The translations under genes and the position numbers were made by a program. From positions 329,367 through 393,366 of the forward strand of contig NZ_AJYZ02000037.1 in NCBI RefSeq assembly GCF_000272045.2: a stretch of DNA of 64,000 nt, given 5' to 3'. The notes below the pieces were generated by a model, which was not told the DNA's origin, did no database searches, and worked only from the letters and a program-made list of their open reading frames with translations. The stretch comes from Vibrio crassostreae 9ZC13 (lineage in GTDB: Bacteria > Pseudomonadota > Gammaproteobacteria > Enterobacterales > Vibrionaceae). Of this stretch, positions 29,818 through 41,400 are shown in pieces. The number at the start of each line of letters is the position of its first letter. Within the stretch, counting starts at the first letter, position 1.

Positions 29818-31095
29818 ATGGACAGTACGGTTAAAACCACCAACACAAAAACACCAACCTCAGCTCCCCTATCAAGTTTAATTAAGTCTCTTGGCCCAGG
29901 CATTATGATGGCCGCAGCGGCTGTAGGTGGTTCTCACTTAGTCGCCTCAACCAAGGCGGGTGCGATTTATGGTTGGCAGCTTGCCGCTCTCATTATCCTC
30001 GTTAACGTATTTAAATATCCATTCTTCAGAGCCGGCATCCAATACACGCTAGGAACGGGTCAAAGCTTGGTGGAAGGTTACTCTAACCTAGGCCGCCCAT
30101 ACCTTGTGATCTTTTCGATCTTGAGTGCCATATCTGCGGTCGTGAATACCGCTGCCCTGCTATTATTCAGTGCAAGCCTACTCAGTTACTTTGTTCCTTT
30201 CGATTTAGCCACTAGCACCTTGTGCATGATCGTTTTAGCGACCTGTTTGATCATTCTGTTTGCTGGCCATTATCGTGCTCTAGATACACTATCTAAAGCG
30301 ATCATGGCGATCTTAACCATCACAACCTTAGCTGCAGTCGCCATTGCTATCGGCTCTCCAGTCGAACCTGATGCTGCTTTTGTTCCACCGTCGCCTTGGT
30401 CATTGGCTGCTATTGGTTTTATCGTGGTGACCATGGGTTGGATGCCTGCGCCTATCGAAATATCAAGCATCACCTCTATGTGGCTAAAAAGCCAAAAAGA
30501 GAAGCAGGAAGTGACCGCACAATCAGCGCTGTTCGACTTTAACGTTGGCTACATTGGTACGGCGCTGCTTGCTTTAGTATTCGTTGCGTTAGGCGCGCTA
30601 GTACTTCACGGTTCGGGAGTTGAACTGTCTCGCTCCGGTGTTGGCTTTACTCATCAATTGGTCGGCATCTACGCTTCGACAATTGGTGAATGGTCTCGCC
30701 CGTTAATCGCTCTTATCGCTTTCTTCTGTATCTTTGGTAGCACCATTACCGTTATCGATGGCTACTCACGCGTGCTTGCTGAATCACAACGTCTATTATT
30801 CAAAAAAGATTCAAGCCCAAGAATGCTGCAAGGCTGGATAATCATTGTCTCTATCGCGGCACTCGCGATTGTGATGTTCTTTAGCGCAGCACTGATGCCT
30901 ATGCTCGATTTCGCAATGGTACTCGCGTTTGCAACAACGCCATTCTTCGCTCTGCTTAATTTCATCTTGGTCAACAAAGCTAAGCTTCCAGAAGCGCTAG
31001 CCATTGGCAGCAAACTAAAATGGTTGTCTGTAGCAGGTCTTGTTTACCTATTTGGTTTCCTAGCGGTATTTGTTTGGTGGAAGTGGTTAATGTAA
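29818..31095 (+). CDS. Nramp-like membrane transporter with non-canonical metal site
   Basis: This 425-residue protein has about eleven hydrophobic helices and aligns in outline with the Nramp divalent-metal/proton symporters. TM1 (about 26-50) begins SLGPGIMMAAAAVGG as in Nramp, but the metal-binding DPGN is absent and reads GGSH at 37-40. TM6 (about 196-217) reads MGWMPAPIE, keeping MP but not the following histidine. Transport of manganese or iron therefore cannot be assumed; the substrate is unknown. It is divergent from rluA and convergent with rapA, a likely later addition between them. Confidence 0.75.
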   Translation: MDSTVKTTNTKTPTSAPLSSLIKSLGPGIMMAAAAVGGSHLVASTKAGAIYGWQLAALIILVNVFKYPFFRAGIQYTLGTGQSLVEGYSNLGRPYLVIFSILSAISAVVNTAALLLFSASLLSYFVPFDLATSTLCMIVLATCLIILFAGHYRALDTLSKAIMAILTITTLAAVAIAIGSPVEPDAAFVPPSPWSLAAIGFIVVTMGWMPAPIEISSITSMWLKSQKEKQEVTAQSALFDFNVGYIGTALLALVFVALGALVLHGSGVELSRSGVGFTHQLVGIYASTIGEWSRPLIALIAFFCIFGSTITVIDGYSRVLAESQRLLFKKDSSPRMLQGWIIIVSIAALAIVMFFSAALMPMLDFAMVLAFATTPFFALLNFILVNKAKLPEALAIGSKLKWLSVAGLVYLFGFLAVFVWWKWLM

Positions 31096-31130
31096 CCAGC
31101 TACTTGAATTGTTAATTAAGCTACAGATAC

Positions 31131-31161
31131 AAATAAGGCCTTCATAATGAAGGCCTTATTT
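31131..31161. terminator. bidirectional intrinsic terminator
   Basis: A perfect 14 bp stem (31131-31144 with 31148-31161) with a TAA loop lies between the convergent transporter and rapA genes. A/T runs on both arms suit termination in both directions. Confidence 0.9.
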
Positions 31162-31187
31162 CGTTGAAGCATTTCGCTAATTCAAAA

Positions 31188-34097
31188 CTAGTTGTGAGAA
31201 ACCACAATCAAGCGTAATGAATCTAGCTGAACCTGAGCTTTGCTGATGTAACCGGTCAGTTCATTGATTTGAGCTTCGATTACCTCTAGCTCTTCATCAC
31301 GAATATTAGGATTCACGGCTTTAAGCGCTTGTAGACGCTCTAATTCACCGTTCAGGTTAGTCTGCATATCTCGTTGAGCTTGTTCACGCACTTCTTCCAC
31401 TTTAGGAAGTACGTGCGTCTCACCCGCTTCGATTAGCTTGTGAATTTCACCTTGTACCGAGTTAACTAGCTTGCTCGCTAGGTGACGGTTTACAGGGCTT
31501 AATTGACGGTTAAAGCTGTCGAACTCAACCTGAGCTGATAAGTCATTACCACGGCCATCCATCATCAAACGAATTGGCGTCTTAGGCAAGAACTGGCTGA
31601 TACCGCTGCGTTTCGGCGCTTGCGCATCCACAAGGTAAACCAGCTCAAGCAGGATAGTACCCACTGGCAGCGCTTTGTTTTTCAGTAGTGATACCGCTGA
31701 TGCACCAACACCTTCACTCAGTAGCAGATCGATACCGCCCTGAATCATTGGGTGTTCCCAGCTAATGAAGTTCATGTCTTCACGAGAAAGCGCAGTATCA
31801 CGATCAAACGTGATGGTTGCGCCTTCGTATGGTAAGCCTGGGTAGCTTGGCACCATCATGTGCTCAGACGGCGTTACAACCAGAGCATTCTCACCCTTGT
31901 CGTCTTGGTTCAAGCCAATCGTATCGAACAGGCTTAGTGCAAACGTTACTAGGTTAGTGTCGCCGTCAGTCGAGGCAATCTTCTCTGCAATTTCATGCGC
32001 TTTGTCGCCGCCGTTTGAGTGCATTTCTAATAGGCGATCACGGCCTTTTTCTAGATCTGATTTCAGGCTTTGATTTAGCTTGGCAGACTCTTCAATCACT
32101 TCATCAAGTTGCTCAGTGTTACCAGAAGCCAGCATCTCGATAAGAACATCTGAGTACTTATCGTAAACCGTGCGACCCGTTGGACAAGTTTCCGCAAATG
32201 CATTCAGACCTTCATCGAACCAACGCGCAAGGATCGCCTGTGATGTGCCTTTTAGGTAAGGAACATGAATGTCGATATCACGCAGCTGACCGATACGGTC
32301 CAAACGGCCAATACGTTGCTCAAGCAAGTCTGGGTTGAATGGAAGATCGAACATCACAAGTTGGTTAGCGAACTGGAAGTTACGACCTTCAGAGCCGATT
32401 TCACTACAGATAAGAACCTGAGCGCCGCCCTCTTCTTGAGCAAAGTAAGCCGCAGCTTTATCACGCTCTAGAATCGACATGCCTTCGTGAAATACGGTTG
32501 CACGCACACCTTCACGCTCACGCAGTGCTTGCTCTAATTGAAGAGCCGTACTTGCACGAGAGGCGATCACTAGGATTTTCTCGCTGCGCTTGTCTTGGAT
32601 CTTTTCAATCAACCAGTTAACACGTGAGTCGAACTGCCACCAGCTTGAATCTTCACCTTCAAACTCTTGGAAGATCTCTTCTGGATACAGCATCTTCATT
32701 GCACGAGCTTCGGGAGCCATTTTGCCACCGATCATGCCAGATACACGCATTGAGGTTGTGTACTGCGTTGGAATCTCCATCGGCAGTAGGTTTACATTAC
32801 GCTTAGGGAAGCCTTTGATTGCAGCACGTGTGTTTCTGAAAAGAACACGGCCGGTACCATGGCGATCCATAAGGTTATCAATCAGTTCTTGGCGAGCTAA
32901 CGCTTGCTCTTCTTCGCTGCTATCACCTTCAATCACACGGAACAGAGGCTCAACATCTTGCTCAGAAAGCAGTTCCGTAATCTGGTTCTTCGCGCTGTTT
33001 TCAAGCTTCACTCCAGAGAACAGAGCCGTTACTGCATCAGCAACCGGTGCGTATTGGTCTTCTTCTTCAACGAATGCTTCGTAATCGTAGAAGCGATCAG
33101 GATCAAGCAGACGCAGACGTGCAAAGTGGCTCTCACGACCAAGCTGTTCAGGCGTTGCTGTTAGTAGTAGCACACCAGACGTATTTTCCGCTAAGCCTTC
33201 AACCACTTGGTATTCACGGCTTGGTTTGTCTTGGCTCCACTCAAGGTGGTGCGCTTCATCGACAACCAACAAGTCCCACTCGCCTTCAAGTGCTTGCTCG
33301 TAGCGCTTACGGCTCTTACGTAGGAAGTCCAAAGAACACAGAACGTACTGCTGGGTATCAAACGGGTTGTCTGATTCAGCAAACGCTTCAATACAACGCT
33401 CTTCATCGAAGATAGAAAAATGCAGGTTGAAACGGCGCATCATCTCTACTAACCATTGGTGTTGTAGAGTTTCAGGAACCACAATCAGAATGCGTTCAGC
33501 ACGGCCAGACAGCACCTGTTGGTGGATGATCATGCCCGCTTCGATGGTTTTACCTAGGCCCACTTCATCAGCCAGTAAAACGCGCGGAGCGTGACGACGA
33601 CCCACTTCATGAGCGATGTATAGCTGATGAGGGATCAAGCCAGCACGCATACCACACAAGCCACGCATCGGGCTCTTGTGTTGTTGGTACTGGTTGCTTA
33701 GCGCACGGTAACGCAACACAAAGTTATCCATACGGTCGATTTGACCTGCGTATAGCTTATCTTGTGGCTTGTTAAAGCGGATCTGGTTGCTTAAGAAGAT
33801 TTCACGCAGAGTGACTTCTGTTTCTTGGGTATCTTCGCGAGTACCTAAGTAGGTTAGCAGCCCTTTGTCTTCGATAACTTCTTCGACAGACAGAGACCAA
33901 CCTTCTTGGCATTCGATGACATCGCCTACATTAAACGTTACTCGGGTTACGGGAGCATCAGTACGTGCATAAACACGGTTTTCTTCTGACGCTGCAAACA
34001 TTAGTGTCACTGTGCGAGCATCCATTGCTACAACGGTACCTAAACCTAAATCGCTCTCCGTATCGCTTATCCAGCGTTGCCCCAAAGCAAATGTCAT
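31188..34097 (-). CDS. rapA: RNA polymerase-associated ATPase RapA (HepA)
   Basis: RapA is a Swi2/Snf2 ATPase bound to RNA polymerase that helps recycle it after termination. The 969 residues match the family length. Two N-terminal Tudor-like domains precede the helicase core. Walker A is [19 protein letters not shown] (about 172-190), the DEAH box is [10 protein letters not shown], and later motifs include [25 protein letters not shown] and [13 protein letters not shown] long C-terminal region follows. It is a single-gene unit, divergent from the PhoH-like gene. Confidence 0.97.
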   Translation of the reverse strand: MTFALGQRWISDTESDLGLGTVVAMDARTVTLMFAASEENRVYARTDAPVTRVTFNVGDVIECQEGWSLSVEEVIEDKGLLTYLGTREDTQETEVTLREIFLSNQIRFNKPQDKLYAGQIDRMDNFVLRYRALSNQYQQHKSPMRGLCGMRAGLIPHQLYIAHEVGRRHAPRVLLADEVGLGKTIEAGMIIHQQVLSGRAERILIVVPETLQHQWLVEMMRRFNLHFSIFDEERCIEAFAESDNPFDTQQYVLCSLDFLRKSRKRYEQALEGEWDLLVVDEAHHLEWSQDKPSREYQVVEGLAENTSGVLLLTATPEQLGRESHFARLRLLDPDRFYDYEAFVEEEDQYAPVADAVTALFSGVKLENSAKNQITELLSEQDVEPLFRVIEGDSSEEEQALARQELIDNLMDRHGTGRVLFRNTRAAIKGFPKRNVNLLPMEIPTQYTTSMRVSGMIGGKMAPEARAMKMLYPEEIFQEFEGEDSSWWQFDSRVNWLIEKIQDKRSEKILVIASRASTALQLEQALREREGVRATVFHEGMSILERDKAAAYFAQEEGGAQVLICSEIGSEGRNFQFANQLVMFDLPFNPDLLEQRIGRLDRIGQLRDIDIHVPYLKGTSQAILARWFDEGLNAFAETCPTGRTVYDKYSDVLIEMLASGNTEQLDEVIEESAKLNQSLKSDLEKGRDRLLEMHSNGGDKAHEIAEKIASTDGDTNLVTFALSLFDTIGLNQDDKGENALVVTPSEHMMVPSYPGLPYEGATITFDRDTALSREDMNFISWEHPMIQGGIDLLLSEGVGASAVSLLKNKALPVGTILLELVYLVDAQAPKRSGISQFLPKTPIRLMMDGRGNDLSAQVEFDSFNRQLSPVNRHLASKLVNSVQGEIHKLIEAGETHVLPKVEEVREQAQRDMQTNLNGELERLQALKAVNPNIRDEELEVIEAQINELTGYISKAQVQLDSLRLIVVSHN

Positions 34098-34563
34098 GAA
34101 TCGACTACCTCAATCTTATAGTTGGAATTTGGTCTTCTTAACTGCAGTTTTAAACAAGAACATTATCGCTCCTGAACTAAAAATATAGCCAAAAATGTCT
34201 AGTTTGCAGCCACTTTTTAAGTGCGCTCTCAATAATAAATATCTCGAGAAAATGGTGCAGAAAAAGGTCGCTAATCTTACTCGATGCTGTGATTTAGGTC
34301 ACGCCTAAAGGAGATGATTTCATGCTTTTTTTCTGTTTTCGCCAGTGCAATCAAACTGTCAAAAATTCATGGTTAATCTATAGGTAGCAGATTGCTGCTC
34401 TCAAACGAATACACCATATTCACTCGTAACGATATGGTGCTGTTCCTCTAGATGAAGTTTAGGTGAGTAGTTGACTATCACCAGAATCAGATACTAATCT
34501 TTATATGAGCTTTATCTACGTTCAATGAATGCAAGGCAAGCCGCACGTCGGCAAGGAGATGCT
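34098..34563. other. rapA-phoH divergent intergenic region
   Basis: No gene is evident in 466 bases. The region includes a CRP-like site (34288-34303) and an inverted repeat with eight-base arms CACCATAT and ATATGGTG (34412-34419 and 34432-34439). A weak promoter-like pair with TTGACT at 34471-34476 lies ahead of the PhoH gene. Confidence 0.5.
34288..34303. promoter_or_regulatory. candidate CRP binding site
   Basis: TGTGATTTAGGTCACG matches the TGTGA-N6-TCACA palindrome at nine of ten defined positions. It is 191 bases upstream of rapA and 261 upstream of the PhoH-like gene, so either could be the target. Confidence 0.5.
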
Positions 34564-35943
34564 ATGGGCGAGACCAACCGGAAGCTATTTGTTTTAGACA
34601 CCAATATCCTACTTCACGAACCCTTCGCTATATTTTCTTTCCAAGAGCACGATGTCGTTATCCCCATGACAGTGCTAGAAGAACTCGACAGAATCAAAGA
34701 CAGTAAAAGAGACGTTGCTCGAGATGCGAGAATTGCGATTCGAACGCTCGAAGACCTGTTCAGGGAAGCCACACCAGACCAAATATCGGAAGGCATCCCT
34801 TTTTCTAAAGACATAAATGCATCTGGCAGTATTTCAATACTCGCTGACTACGAACTTCAAGAAAGCATCAAAGCCTTTGCCGATGACAAGGCGGGCGATA
34901 ACCGAATCCTCAACGCTGTCCTCTATCTTCAAAATAAACGCGCACCACGCGAAGTGGTTCTCATCACCAAAGACATCAATATGCGTTTACGAGCAAAAGG
35001 CGCCGGTGTACGTTTTGTTGAAGACTATCAAACTGACCAACTGATTGATGATATCCAATACCTCACCAAAGGCTTCCAACAACTGGAAGGCTCATTTTGG
35101 GATGGTATCGATAATGTCGAGAGCAGAAGTTTAGGCGGCAAGACGCTGCACACCTTAGCAAGAGCGCCGTTCGAGCCAACCTTCCTCAACCAATATGTGA
35201 TTGACGAAGAAAGTGACTTTGCCGCTCGAGTCGAGGAGATTGAGCCGGAAAGCATTACCCTGAGAGACCTCAGCCGCGAAAGATTGATGAATCGCAGAGC
35301 ATGGGACATCACACCAAAGAACGTCTATCAAGGCATGGCGATTGATGCGCTGCTCGACCCTGATATTGATCTTGTGATTCTCACTGGCGCCGCAGGTAGT
35401 GGTAAGACACTGCTTGCTATGGCTGCTGCACTTGAACAAACCATTGAACGTAAGCAATTCGATAAGATCATCGTAACCCGCAACACCCCTGATATTGGTG
35501 AGTCGATAGGTTTCCTTCCGGGTACAGAGGAAGAGAAAATGTTGCCTTGGTTAGCCGCAGTGACCGATACACTGGAAGCGCTGCACAAGAACGACCACTG
35601 CACAGAAGGCTCGATGAAGTACATCTGTGACAAAGCCAATATCCAGTTCAAATCAATCAACTTCATGCGTGGCCGCTCGATTCAAAATGCCTTTGTGCTT
35701 TTGGATGAGTGTCAGAACCTCACCGCTTCACAGATAAAAACCATCATCACCCGTTGTGGTGAAGGTACTAAGATCGTCTGCTCAGGTAACTTAGCGCAGA
35801 TAGATTCTTCTTACCTAACCCCTGTGACTTCAGGCTTAACCTACATGGTTGAGCGTTTTAAAAACTTCGAAGGCAGTGCCAACATCCACCTCAATGGTGT
35901 GGTGCGTAGCCGACTAGCTGAGTTTGCGGAAGAGAACATGTAG
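34564..35943 (+). CDS. PIN-PhoH fusion ATPase (PhoH2-like)
   Basis: This 459-residue protein joins an N-terminal PIN ribonuclease-like domain (LFVLDTNILLHEP with its aspartate, and VLEELDRIKDS) to a C-terminal PhoH ATPase. The ATPase has Walker A in LTGAAGSGKTLLAM near residue 275 and Walker B in FVLLDECQNLT near 380. Mycobacterial PhoH2 of this architecture unwinds and cleaves RNA, so a role in RNA metabolism is likely. I chose the ATG at 34564, which has AAGGAG upstream; an ATG at 34525 would add 13 unsupported residues. Confidence 0.92.
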   Translation: MGETNRKLFVLDTNILLHEPFAIFSFQEHDVVIPMTVLEELDRIKDSKRDVARDARIAIRTLEDLFREATPDQISEGIPFSKDINASGSISILADYELQESIKAFADDKAGDNRILNAVLYLQNKRAPREVVLITKDINMRLRAKGAGVRFVEDYQTDQLIDDIQYLTKGFQQLEGSFWDGIDNVESRSLGGKTLHTLARAPFEPTFLNQYVIDEESDFAARVEEIEPESITLRDLSRERLMNRRAWDITPKNVYQGMAIDALLDPDIDLVILTGAAGSGKTLLAMAAALEQTIERKQFDKIIVTRNTPDIGESIGFLPGTEEEKMLPWLAAVTDTLEALHKNDHCTEGSMKYICDKANIQFKSINFMRGRSIQNAFVLLDECQNLTASQIKTIITRCGEGTKIVCSGNLAQIDSSYLTPVTSGLTYMVERFKNFEGSANIHLNGVVRSRLAEFAEENM

Positions 35944-35980
35944 TGACTCTATACGCTCACTGAATCAGTAATCTAAAAAC

Positions 35981-36009
35981 AAAAAGCGCCTCACATTGGA
36001 GGCGCTTTT
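35981..36009. terminator. bidirectional intrinsic terminator
   Basis: AAAAGCGCCTC pairs with GAGGCGCTTTT around a six-base loop between the convergent PhoH-like gene and tldD. Short T/A runs are present on both sides. Confidence 0.88.
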
Positions 36010-36051
36010 CAATTTAATATTTTGAAGTAAGTCGGCAGAGGTTAGTCTGAA

Positions 36052-37497
36052 TTACTCAGTACCACCAACGGTTAGCGAGTCTAGTTTCAATGTTGGTTGA
36101 CCAACACCCACTGGCACACTTTGACCAGCCTTACCACACACACCCACACCACGGTCGATGCTTAGGTCGTTACCCACCATAGACACCTGCTGCATCGCTT
36201 CGATACCAGAACCGATTAGCGTCGCGCCTTTCACTGGGTGAGTGATCTTACCGTTTTCAATCATGTACGCTTCAGACGCTGAGAATACGAACTTACCTGA
36301 TGTGATATCGACCTGACCGCCACCGAAGTTCGGTGCGTAGATACCTTTCTCAACCGTCGCGATGATCTCTTCCGGTGTGTGTTCGCCCGGTAGCATGTAT
36401 GTATTCGTCATACGTGGCATTGGAAGATGCGCGTATGACTCACGACGACCATTACCTGTCGGTGCTACACCCATTAGACGAGCGTTCAGCTTATCTTGCA
36501 TGTAACCTTTTAGGATGCCGTTTTCGATTAACGTATTGTACTGACCGTTAACACCTTCATCATCGACGTTCAATGAACCGCGTAGATCCGTTAATGTACC
36601 GTCATCGACAATCGTACATAGGCTTGAAGTTACTTGCTCACCAACTTTGCCGGAGAATACTGACGACTCTTTACGGTTGAAGTCGCCTTCTAAACCGTGG
36701 CCTACCGCTTCATGCAGCAGAACGCCCGGCCAACCAGAACCAAGAACCACAGGCATGGCACCAGCAGGCGCAGCCACTGCTTCAAGGTTAACTAATGCTT
36801 GGCGAATCGCTTCATCCGCAAATTGGTAAGCAACTTGAGTGCCTTTGTCATCACTTAAGAAGAAGTCGTAACCAAAACGGCCACCACCACCAGCGCTACC
36901 ACGCTCACGACGATCACCCTTCTGTGCAAGTACGCTAATAGACAAGCGAACCAGCGGACGAATATCACCAGCGTAAGTGCCATCAGTCGCAGCAACCAGC
37001 ATCTGCTCATGCACACCACTTAAACTCACCGATACTTCAGTCACCATCGGCTCTTTAGTGCGAATGTAAGCATCTAATGATTTTAGTAATTCTGTTTTCT
37101 GCTGTTTTTCCCAACTCGCAAGCGGGTTAACTGCATCATAGTAAGCTTGATTAGAGTTGCGTTTGAACGCTTGAACCTTGCCGTTTTGACCTTGTTTAGC
37201 AATACCACGAGCCGCAATTGCGCTCTGCTTAAGACCATCCAATTGGATTTGGTCAGAGTAAGCAAAACCAGTCTTTTCACCAGATACTGCACGAACGCCA
37301 ACACCGCAATCGATATTGAAAGAGCCGTCTTTAATAATGCTGTCTTCTAGCACTAAAGATTCGTGCCAGCTTGACTGAAAGTAGATATCAGCATAATCAA
37401 TTTGGCGGGTAGCAATACTCGCCAATGTATCTGCGATATTTTGCTCCGTAAGCCCTGTCGGGTTCAGTAGCGCTTCTTCAATTTGATTAATGCTCAT
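36052..37497 (-). CDS. tldD: metalloprotease TldD
   Basis: TldD is the zinc-protease subunit of TldD/TldE, which trims unfolded peptides; in E. coli it is needed to mature microcin B17 and degrade the CcdA antitoxin. The 481-residue protein has the metal-binding motif [13 protein letters not shown] (HExxxH) and the [14 protein letters not shown] stretch. A glycine-rich C-terminal [20 protein letters not shown] is also characteristic. The partner gene pmbA (tldE) is not in the window. It sits after a nitrilase-family gene and yhdP, close to the E. coli order. Confidence 0.96.
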   Translation of the reverse strand: MSINQIEEALLNPTGLTEQNIADTLASIATRQIDYADIYFQSSWHESLVLEDSIIKDGSFNIDCGVGVRAVSGEKTGFAYSDQIQLDGLKQSAIAARGIAKQGQNGKVQAFKRNSNQAYYDAVNPLASWEKQQKTELLKSLDAYIRTKEPMVTEVSVSLSGVHEQMLVAATDGTYAGDIRPLVRLSISVLAQKGDRRERGSAGGGGRFGYDFFLSDDKGTQVAYQFADEAIRQALVNLEAVAAPAGAMPVVLGSGWPGVLLHEAVGHGLEGDFNRKESSVFSGKVGEQVTSSLCTIVDDGTLTDLRGSLNVDDEGVNGQYNTLIENGILKGYMQDKLNARLMGVAPTGNGRRESYAHLPMPRMTNTYMLPGEHTPEEIIATVEKGIYAPNFGGGQVDITSGKFVFSASEAYMIENGKITHPVKGATLIGSGIEAMQQVSMVGNDLSIDRGVGVCGKAGQSVPVGVGQPTLKLDSLTVGGTE

Positions 37498-37516
37498 AGA
37501 TGGCTCTTGTTTGTAA

Positions 37517-38329
37517 TTAAAATTGATTGGTAAATCGAGAGTGTTGCGCGATGGGCATATTTTGCCTAATGGACTCGCAACTGGATGTGTCTATCTCAAC
37601 CACCATACTTTTAGGATCTTGGTCTAACTGTGCGACCACTCGTCCCCATGGATCAACCACCATTGAGTGTCCCCATGTTTCTCTTTGGCAAGGGTGTTTT
37701 CCGCCTTGACCTACCGCGACAATCCACGACTGTGTTTCAACCGCGCGGCATCTTAATAGTACTTCCCAGTGCGCTTGACCCGTTACCGCTGTAAAAGCCG
37801 CAGGCACCACAATGATTTGTGCCCCTTGCTTACGTAACTCTGAATACAAGTGTGGAAAGCGCACATCATAACAAATACTCAAACCTAAGCGACCAAAAGG
37901 CGTTTCCGCTGTCACAACTTGGTTGCCCGGAGTGAAAATATCCGACTCTCGATAGCACTTATGGGCGTCAGCGACATCCACATCAAACATGTGTAGCTTG
38001 TCGTAATGAGCAACGAGGCAACCAAAATCATCAATCACCAAGGTGGTGGTCGTCACTCCGTTAGTTGTGCTTATCGGCATACTGCCAATGACGATCCAAA
38101 TTCTGTGAAGCTTTGCTAGCTCAGAGATTTTCTTTTGCAGTGGGCCATCATTAAAAGGCTCAGCACACTGGTGATAGTCGGCTTTACTGCCAAAAACTAA
38201 CGCGTTTTCAGGGCAAACAACCCACTTAGCCCCCAACTCTTTGCACTTTGCAACTTCTTGAGCAAGGTACTCAAAGTTCAATTCAGGGCTGGGGCCAGAT
38301 GTCATTTGAATCAACCCAACACAATCCAT
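37517..38329 (-). CDS. nitrilase-family carbon-nitrogen hydrolase
   Basis: The 270-residue cytosolic enzyme hydrolyses a carbon-nitrogen bond, probably an omega- or deaminated-glutathione-type amide as in the Nit1 group. The Glu-Lys-Cys triad is visible: Glu in [12 protein letters not shown], Lys in [10 protein letters not shown], and Cys in [15 protein letters not shown]. The start at 38329 has a GGAGG-type ribosome binding site; an in-frame ATG at 38350 does not. It lies between yhdP and tldD, where E. coli has no gene. The exact substrate is inferred only from family resemblance. Confidence 0.88.
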   Translation of the reverse strand: MDCVGLIQMTSGPSPELNFEYLAQEVAKCKELGAKWVVCPENALVFGSKADYHQCAEPFNDGPLQKKISELAKLHRIWIVIGSMPISTTNGVTTTTLVIDDFGCLVAHYDKLHMFDVDVADAHKCYRESDIFTPGNQVVTAETPFGRLGLSICYDVRFPHLYSELRKQGAQIIVVPAAFTAVTGQAHWEVLLRCRAVETQSWIVAVGQGGKHPCQRETWGHSMVVDPWGRVVAQLDQDPKSMVVEIDTSSCESIRQNMPIAQHSRFTNQF

Positions 38330-38398
38330 GTGTATCGCTCCTCCATTCATTATGATTCAGAAATCAGCATTTCACCGTATATTCGCTGACTCGGGCAT

Positions 38399-38438
38399 AA
38401 GGTCTTTTCGGCTAATTTAAGGCCTATTCGGCTAATTT
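38399..38438. repeat. 20 bp tandem duplication across the yhdP stop codon
   Basis: Bases 38399-38418 and 38419-38438 are adjacent copies of a 20-base unit differing at two positions. The second copy includes the last codons and the TAG stop of yhdP; the first is non-coding. Confidence 0.9.
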
Positions 38439-41400
38439 TCTCAGCTTCTCTGGCAGCTGAAACTCGCCAGAGCTACGAGAAAGTTCGCTCACCGTTGGTG
38501 AATCCAATGGTCCTTTCACCGAATAATTTACTTGGGTAAAGACTTCCACAACTGGCGAGATAACCGTGGTCACCGCCAATACGTACAGCGCCGTTTGAGG
38601 GGTTACCGCAAAGGCCGTTAATACGGGAATACCCGAGGTAATATCTGGGGTAAAGTTCACCTCAGCATCAACCTGACGCGTGTTGAGGTTAGCGATACCT
38701 TTGATTTTCATCTCACCTGCGACCGCATCCATGTTCAGATCATTGGTCAGGAAGATACCATTTTGAATCTCGCCCGTTCCGGTGATGCTGTTGAAGGCCA
38801 TACCTTTATCAAACACATCTGAGAAATCGAGCTGCATCTTACGGATGATCGAATCTAGGCTAAACAGGCCAAGTAATCGAGCTGCGCCGCTCACATCCGA
38901 GATAATGCCTTTACCAAACTTGGTTTTAACGTTGCCATCAAGGGTATCCATTTTGATTCCCCAAGGCGAACCATCCCAATTTAGTTGACCTTCCAACGCG
39001 AATGGCGCTTTTTGAATCCCGGAAGTAATACCAAAGCGCTCCATGAGCTCGCTGTTGTTTTCACCTTCAACATCAACGGTTAACGATGAATGACTCTTGT
39101 CACCTTGCAGTTCCCACCAGCCACTCACATCCGCTTTGTTACCGCCGCTTCGCACCTGGATTTTGTTCCACTCGATACGATCTTCGTTCCTCGTCATTTC
39201 AACATCGACCTTACCCACCTTGTAGCCTTGCAGCCAAAAGTCGTTCAGCGTCAGGGTCAGGTTTGGCATCGCATCGTGGATCTCTCTATCCAATTTGGAT
39301 ATCAATGGCGCAGCTTGTTCTTTACGTTGCAGCAGTTGCTGATCTTGGTTGTTCTTATCACTCCACTCAGGAACAAACAGATGCAGACGATCCAGTGAAA
39401 CTGTCAAATCATAAGGAGGCAGGTAGTTAATATCCCCTTCTAGCTCTTGGCTAGACACTTCCATTTGCCACGCCTGTTTGTTCTTACTAGCACTAAAATC
39501 GACGTCATTCCAAGAGATACCACCTAAGATCAGCTCTTTACTCTCAAAGGTAATACGGCTTGGCGCAGGTATGGTTGGCGTGTTCATTTGACTAAGTACA
39601 GCCGTTGAAGGCTTTACCGGTTCCATTACAACCGATAACCAATCATCGGCATTGAATTTGTCTGTACGAATCAGTGCGTGATGGCCCACCACCGGGCTAA
39701 TTTTGTAGCCACCGCGACCAAGCACTAAGTTGGTCGCCGTTAACTCAGGCACGTCGCCTGTGATATCAATCTCAGCTTGGTACTTGGTGTTTGGCAATTG
39801 CAGGCGCGCGGTAATCGTCTCTTGGTTACCCGATGCCTGTAGCCTTGCAGAGCCACTTTCTAGTGATTTTTTCGCCAATGGATATGGGTAATCACTCGCC
39901 AAGTATTTTAGGTCTGACTGTAAGTCTAGTTGGTAGGTAAAGCCGATATCATTCAGCTGGATATCAATCTGGCTTTGCCATTGCGCATGACCTGATAAGC
40001 GGCTTAACCATTGCTCACCGATGTAAGGTTCTAGAGGCTTGACGTCCCAATCACCTAACACATCAATATCAACTGCATAGCCAGGACCATCATTAAGGCC
40101 CTTAAAATCAAGCGAGATACCTTGGTTAAGCAGATCCGCAGCGAGGCCATTTGCCGTCACTACGTCATTATCAAATTCAATTCGACCCGTGGTGTTCTCG
40201 AGCACCATTGGCGGCGCTTCAATCTCAACATGGTTGCCACTTAAGTCGGCGTAACCCCATGCTCTTGCTTCTTTTTCAGAATCAAACGGAATATTCAGCT
40301 GGAACTCAGAAGAGACATCACCACTCACTTGAAGTGCGGTTAAGGCTGCGCCTACCGAGCCCACCAGTGGCGAAGACGTCATGTAATCGCGTACTGCGTT
40401 GCCAGACGCCGTCGCTTTAGCTTCAATTTCAATATGGCCGCCTTCCCCTAAATAAGGAATGCGTCCTGTGATTCGATCTGCCGTCACATCCATCAGTTGA
40501 GCTGAGCGAGAATCCAGATGCATCGCATCATTTTCAAACAACAGATCAAGCTGAAGATCAGTAATCAGTGGCCACGCGGTATCAAAGCTGAATTTCGCAT
40601 CTTCTAAGCCAACCCAAACCTGGAAAATACCATCGTGGTTAGTGTATGGGTATTGAGACAAATCACCATGCCACAACAGTTTTACGGTATCCGCTTTACC
40701 GGCTTGAATCGCAGTTGAAAGGTAGTCTGTTAGATCTTGCCCAAGAGCCAGTGTAGGTAAGTAGCGCCATGTTTCACCGACATTGTAAGCGTCCGCTTCG
40801 CCGTAGAAGGATAAAAACGGGCTCGCATCTTTTGGGAAGTCTAAGCGGAATGCGCCTAGTACTTGTAAATCGGGGGTGGCAGCTGTGATTTTGTCTGACC
40901 ACAGCTTCCAGCCGTTTTCATCTTGCTGCCAAACAATATCAACCTGACCTTGTTTGATATTCAAAGGCGCTTGGAATACGTCACCATAAGGGAACACATC
41001 GTCAATAACATGCAGGCTAGCTTTCGCTTCCGAGGCCGAACCAAACACACTACCAGACACTTGGCTAAAGCCTGGGACTAGTTCCCACTGCTCGATAGCA
41101 AGATCAGAAAAACTGGCTGAATAACGTAAACTGTCAATTCCCGAACCCATGGAAACACGGATATCAGAAACAGAGCCGCCCGGCGCCAATACGTTAATCA
41201 TTTTGGTTGATTGTTCAGAGTCAGGCAGCAGCTTAATCAACGGAGTAATAGTCGCAATATCCAGCTCAGAAATGTTGAGTTGCCATGGACCTTGATTCCA
41301 CTTGAACGCTACGTCGAGTTCCGGCCAAGGTGTGTCATCCGTTCTAAGGTTTAGTGAGTGACCATTTACTTGCCAACCATCATCAGTCGGCGACAACTTA

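Noticed and set aside
32590..33415. Long plus-strand open frames inside rapA
   Set aside because: They are antisense shadows of rapA: no ribosome binding sites, odd composition, and the rapA frame has clear motifs throughout.
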